NCBI RefSeq assembly: GCF_007066085.1
Contig: NZ_CP041405.1
Location: forward strand, 1,364,001 to 1,428,000
Direction: 5' to 3'
Length of the DNA: 64,000 nucleotides
Source of the DNA: Paenibacillus thiaminolyticus
GTDB taxonomy: Bacteria > Bacillota > Bacilli > Paenibacillales > Paenibacillaceae
In this document: positions 63,411-64,000 of the stretch, piece by piece
Layout: the number at the start of each line of letters is the position of its first letter
How positions within the stretch are numbered: position 1 is the stretch's first letter
Made by a program: the position numbers and the translations under genes
Notes under the pieces: model-generated
Told to the model about the DNA's origin: nothing
Seen by the model: only the letters and a program-made list of their open reading frames with translations
The model's database searches: none

Positions 63411-64000
63411 CTACCGTTCGGCCACCATCCGGTTCGTCAAAGCGCCGAGCTTCTCGATTTCAATCGTGACCAGGTCGCCGTCCTTCAAGTAGACTCGTTC
63501 GGATTCCGGCAAGCCCAGCACGACCCCTTCCGGCGTGCCCGTCAAAATGAGATCGCCCGGAAGCAGCGTCAAATGACGCGATATATAGCTGATAATCTCC
63601 TTGCAGGTAAAGATCATGTCCGCCGTATTCGAATGCTGGCGCGTCTCTCCATTGACAATGCAACGGATATCGAGTTGGTTCGGATCGCCCACCTCATCCG
63701 CCGTCACGAGATACGGCCCGAGCGGACTGAAGCCGTCGCAGATTTTGCCGAGCATCCATTGAGGCGTGCGCATCTGCAGATCACGGGCCGACAGGTCGTT
63801 CACGTTGCAGTAGCCGAACACATAGTCCAGCGCTTCCTCCTCCGTTACATCCTTGGCAGGCTTGCCGATGACGATGACCAACTCGGCCTCGTAGTCCACC
63901 GCTTGGCTGACGCGCGGGAGCACGACATCATGGCCGTGGCCGGTCAGCGTATTGTTGAATTTGTTGAATAGAATCGGAACTTCCGGAATCGGAGCATTCG
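63411..64000 (-). CDS. Fumarylacetoacetate hydrolase-family protein (5' end beyond right edge)
   Basis: The last 196 codons are present; the frame runs in from the right edge with NAPIPEVPILFNKFNNTLTGHG. The metal-binding acidic triad is seen as VDYEAELVIVIG and DLSARDLQ, with the later TGTPEGVVLG and LKDGDLVTIEIEKLG motifs. Such enzymes cleave or decarboxylate beta-keto acids, for example in aromatic or sugar-acid breakdown. The substrate is not clear from the visible neighbours. Confidence 0.92.
   Translation of the reverse strand, partial: NAPIPEVPILFNKFNNTLTGHGHDVVLPRVSQAVDYEAELVIVIGKPAKDVTEEEALDYVFGYCNVNDLSARDLQMRTPQWMLGKICDGFSPLGPYLVTADEVGDPNQLDIRCIVNGETRQHSNTADMIFTCKEIISYISRHLTLLPGDLILTGTPEGVVLGLPESERVYLKDGDLVTIEIEKLGALTNRMVAER

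Overview
The window looks like a chromosomal segment of a Gram-positive, facultatively anaerobic, spore-former-type bacterium, most likely Paenibacillus. This is inferred from GC-rich coding sequence with strong Bacillus-type GGAGG ribosome sites, YesM/YesN and AraC regulators beside LplABC-like sugar transporters, a BceRSAB module, LutABC, and a Bacillus-type Fnr with C-terminal cysteines. Tryptophanase would suit an indole-positive Paenibacillus. No rRNA, tRNA, CRISPR array, prophage or insertion sequence was seen.

Left end (1-11.4 kb). A divergent cluster forms the most unusual part. Leftward run a secreted, membrane-anchored von Willebrand A (VWA) protein, a very large tubulin/FtsZ-like protein with an intact GGTGSG nucleotide loop, a second tubulin-like protein that has lost this loop, and a membrane protein entering a VWA domain at the window edge. 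Rightward, from a shared 384-bp intergenic region with an inverted repeat, run a 50-residue membrane peptide, a zinc-ribbon membrane protein and a membrane-anchored helical protein, all translationally coupled. It resembles the FtsZ-like/VWA membrane-remodelling systems proposed from genome context by Makarova and Koonin.

Middle left (11.5-29.3 kb). Tryptophanase comes first, then an operon of sugar-binding lipoprotein, YesM-type kinase, YesN-type regulator and NagZ. About 1 kb of repeat-rich non-coding DNA follows, then an AraC-type membrane regulator with a complete LplABC-like sugar importer lacking its ATPase, an alpha/beta hydrolase and a frameshifted PIN-domain gene.

Anaerobic block (29.5-41.1 kb). 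pflBA, adhE, fnr and nirBDC lie together. Five near-perfect TGTGA-N6-TCACA boxes and one perfect Rex box (TTGTGAA-N4-TTCACAA) sit upstream of pflB, adhE and fnr, so the sequence itself shows an Fnr/Rex fermentation regulon. A ScdA/RIC di-iron repair gene with an Fnr-like box lies further right (52.8 kb).

Right part (41.7-64 kb). A clan GH-A glycosidase, a duplicated-domain lipoprotein, a BceRSAB antimicrobial-peptide module with a recognisable BceR operator, a DUF485/acetate symporter pair with a CcpA cre site, DegV, a PduO-type adenosyltransferase, HxlR, CapA, an EF-Ts paralogue paired with a PadR regulator and a palindromic operator, a GNAT acetyltransferase, the lutABC lactate operon, and the 3' part of a fumarylacetoacetase-family gene.
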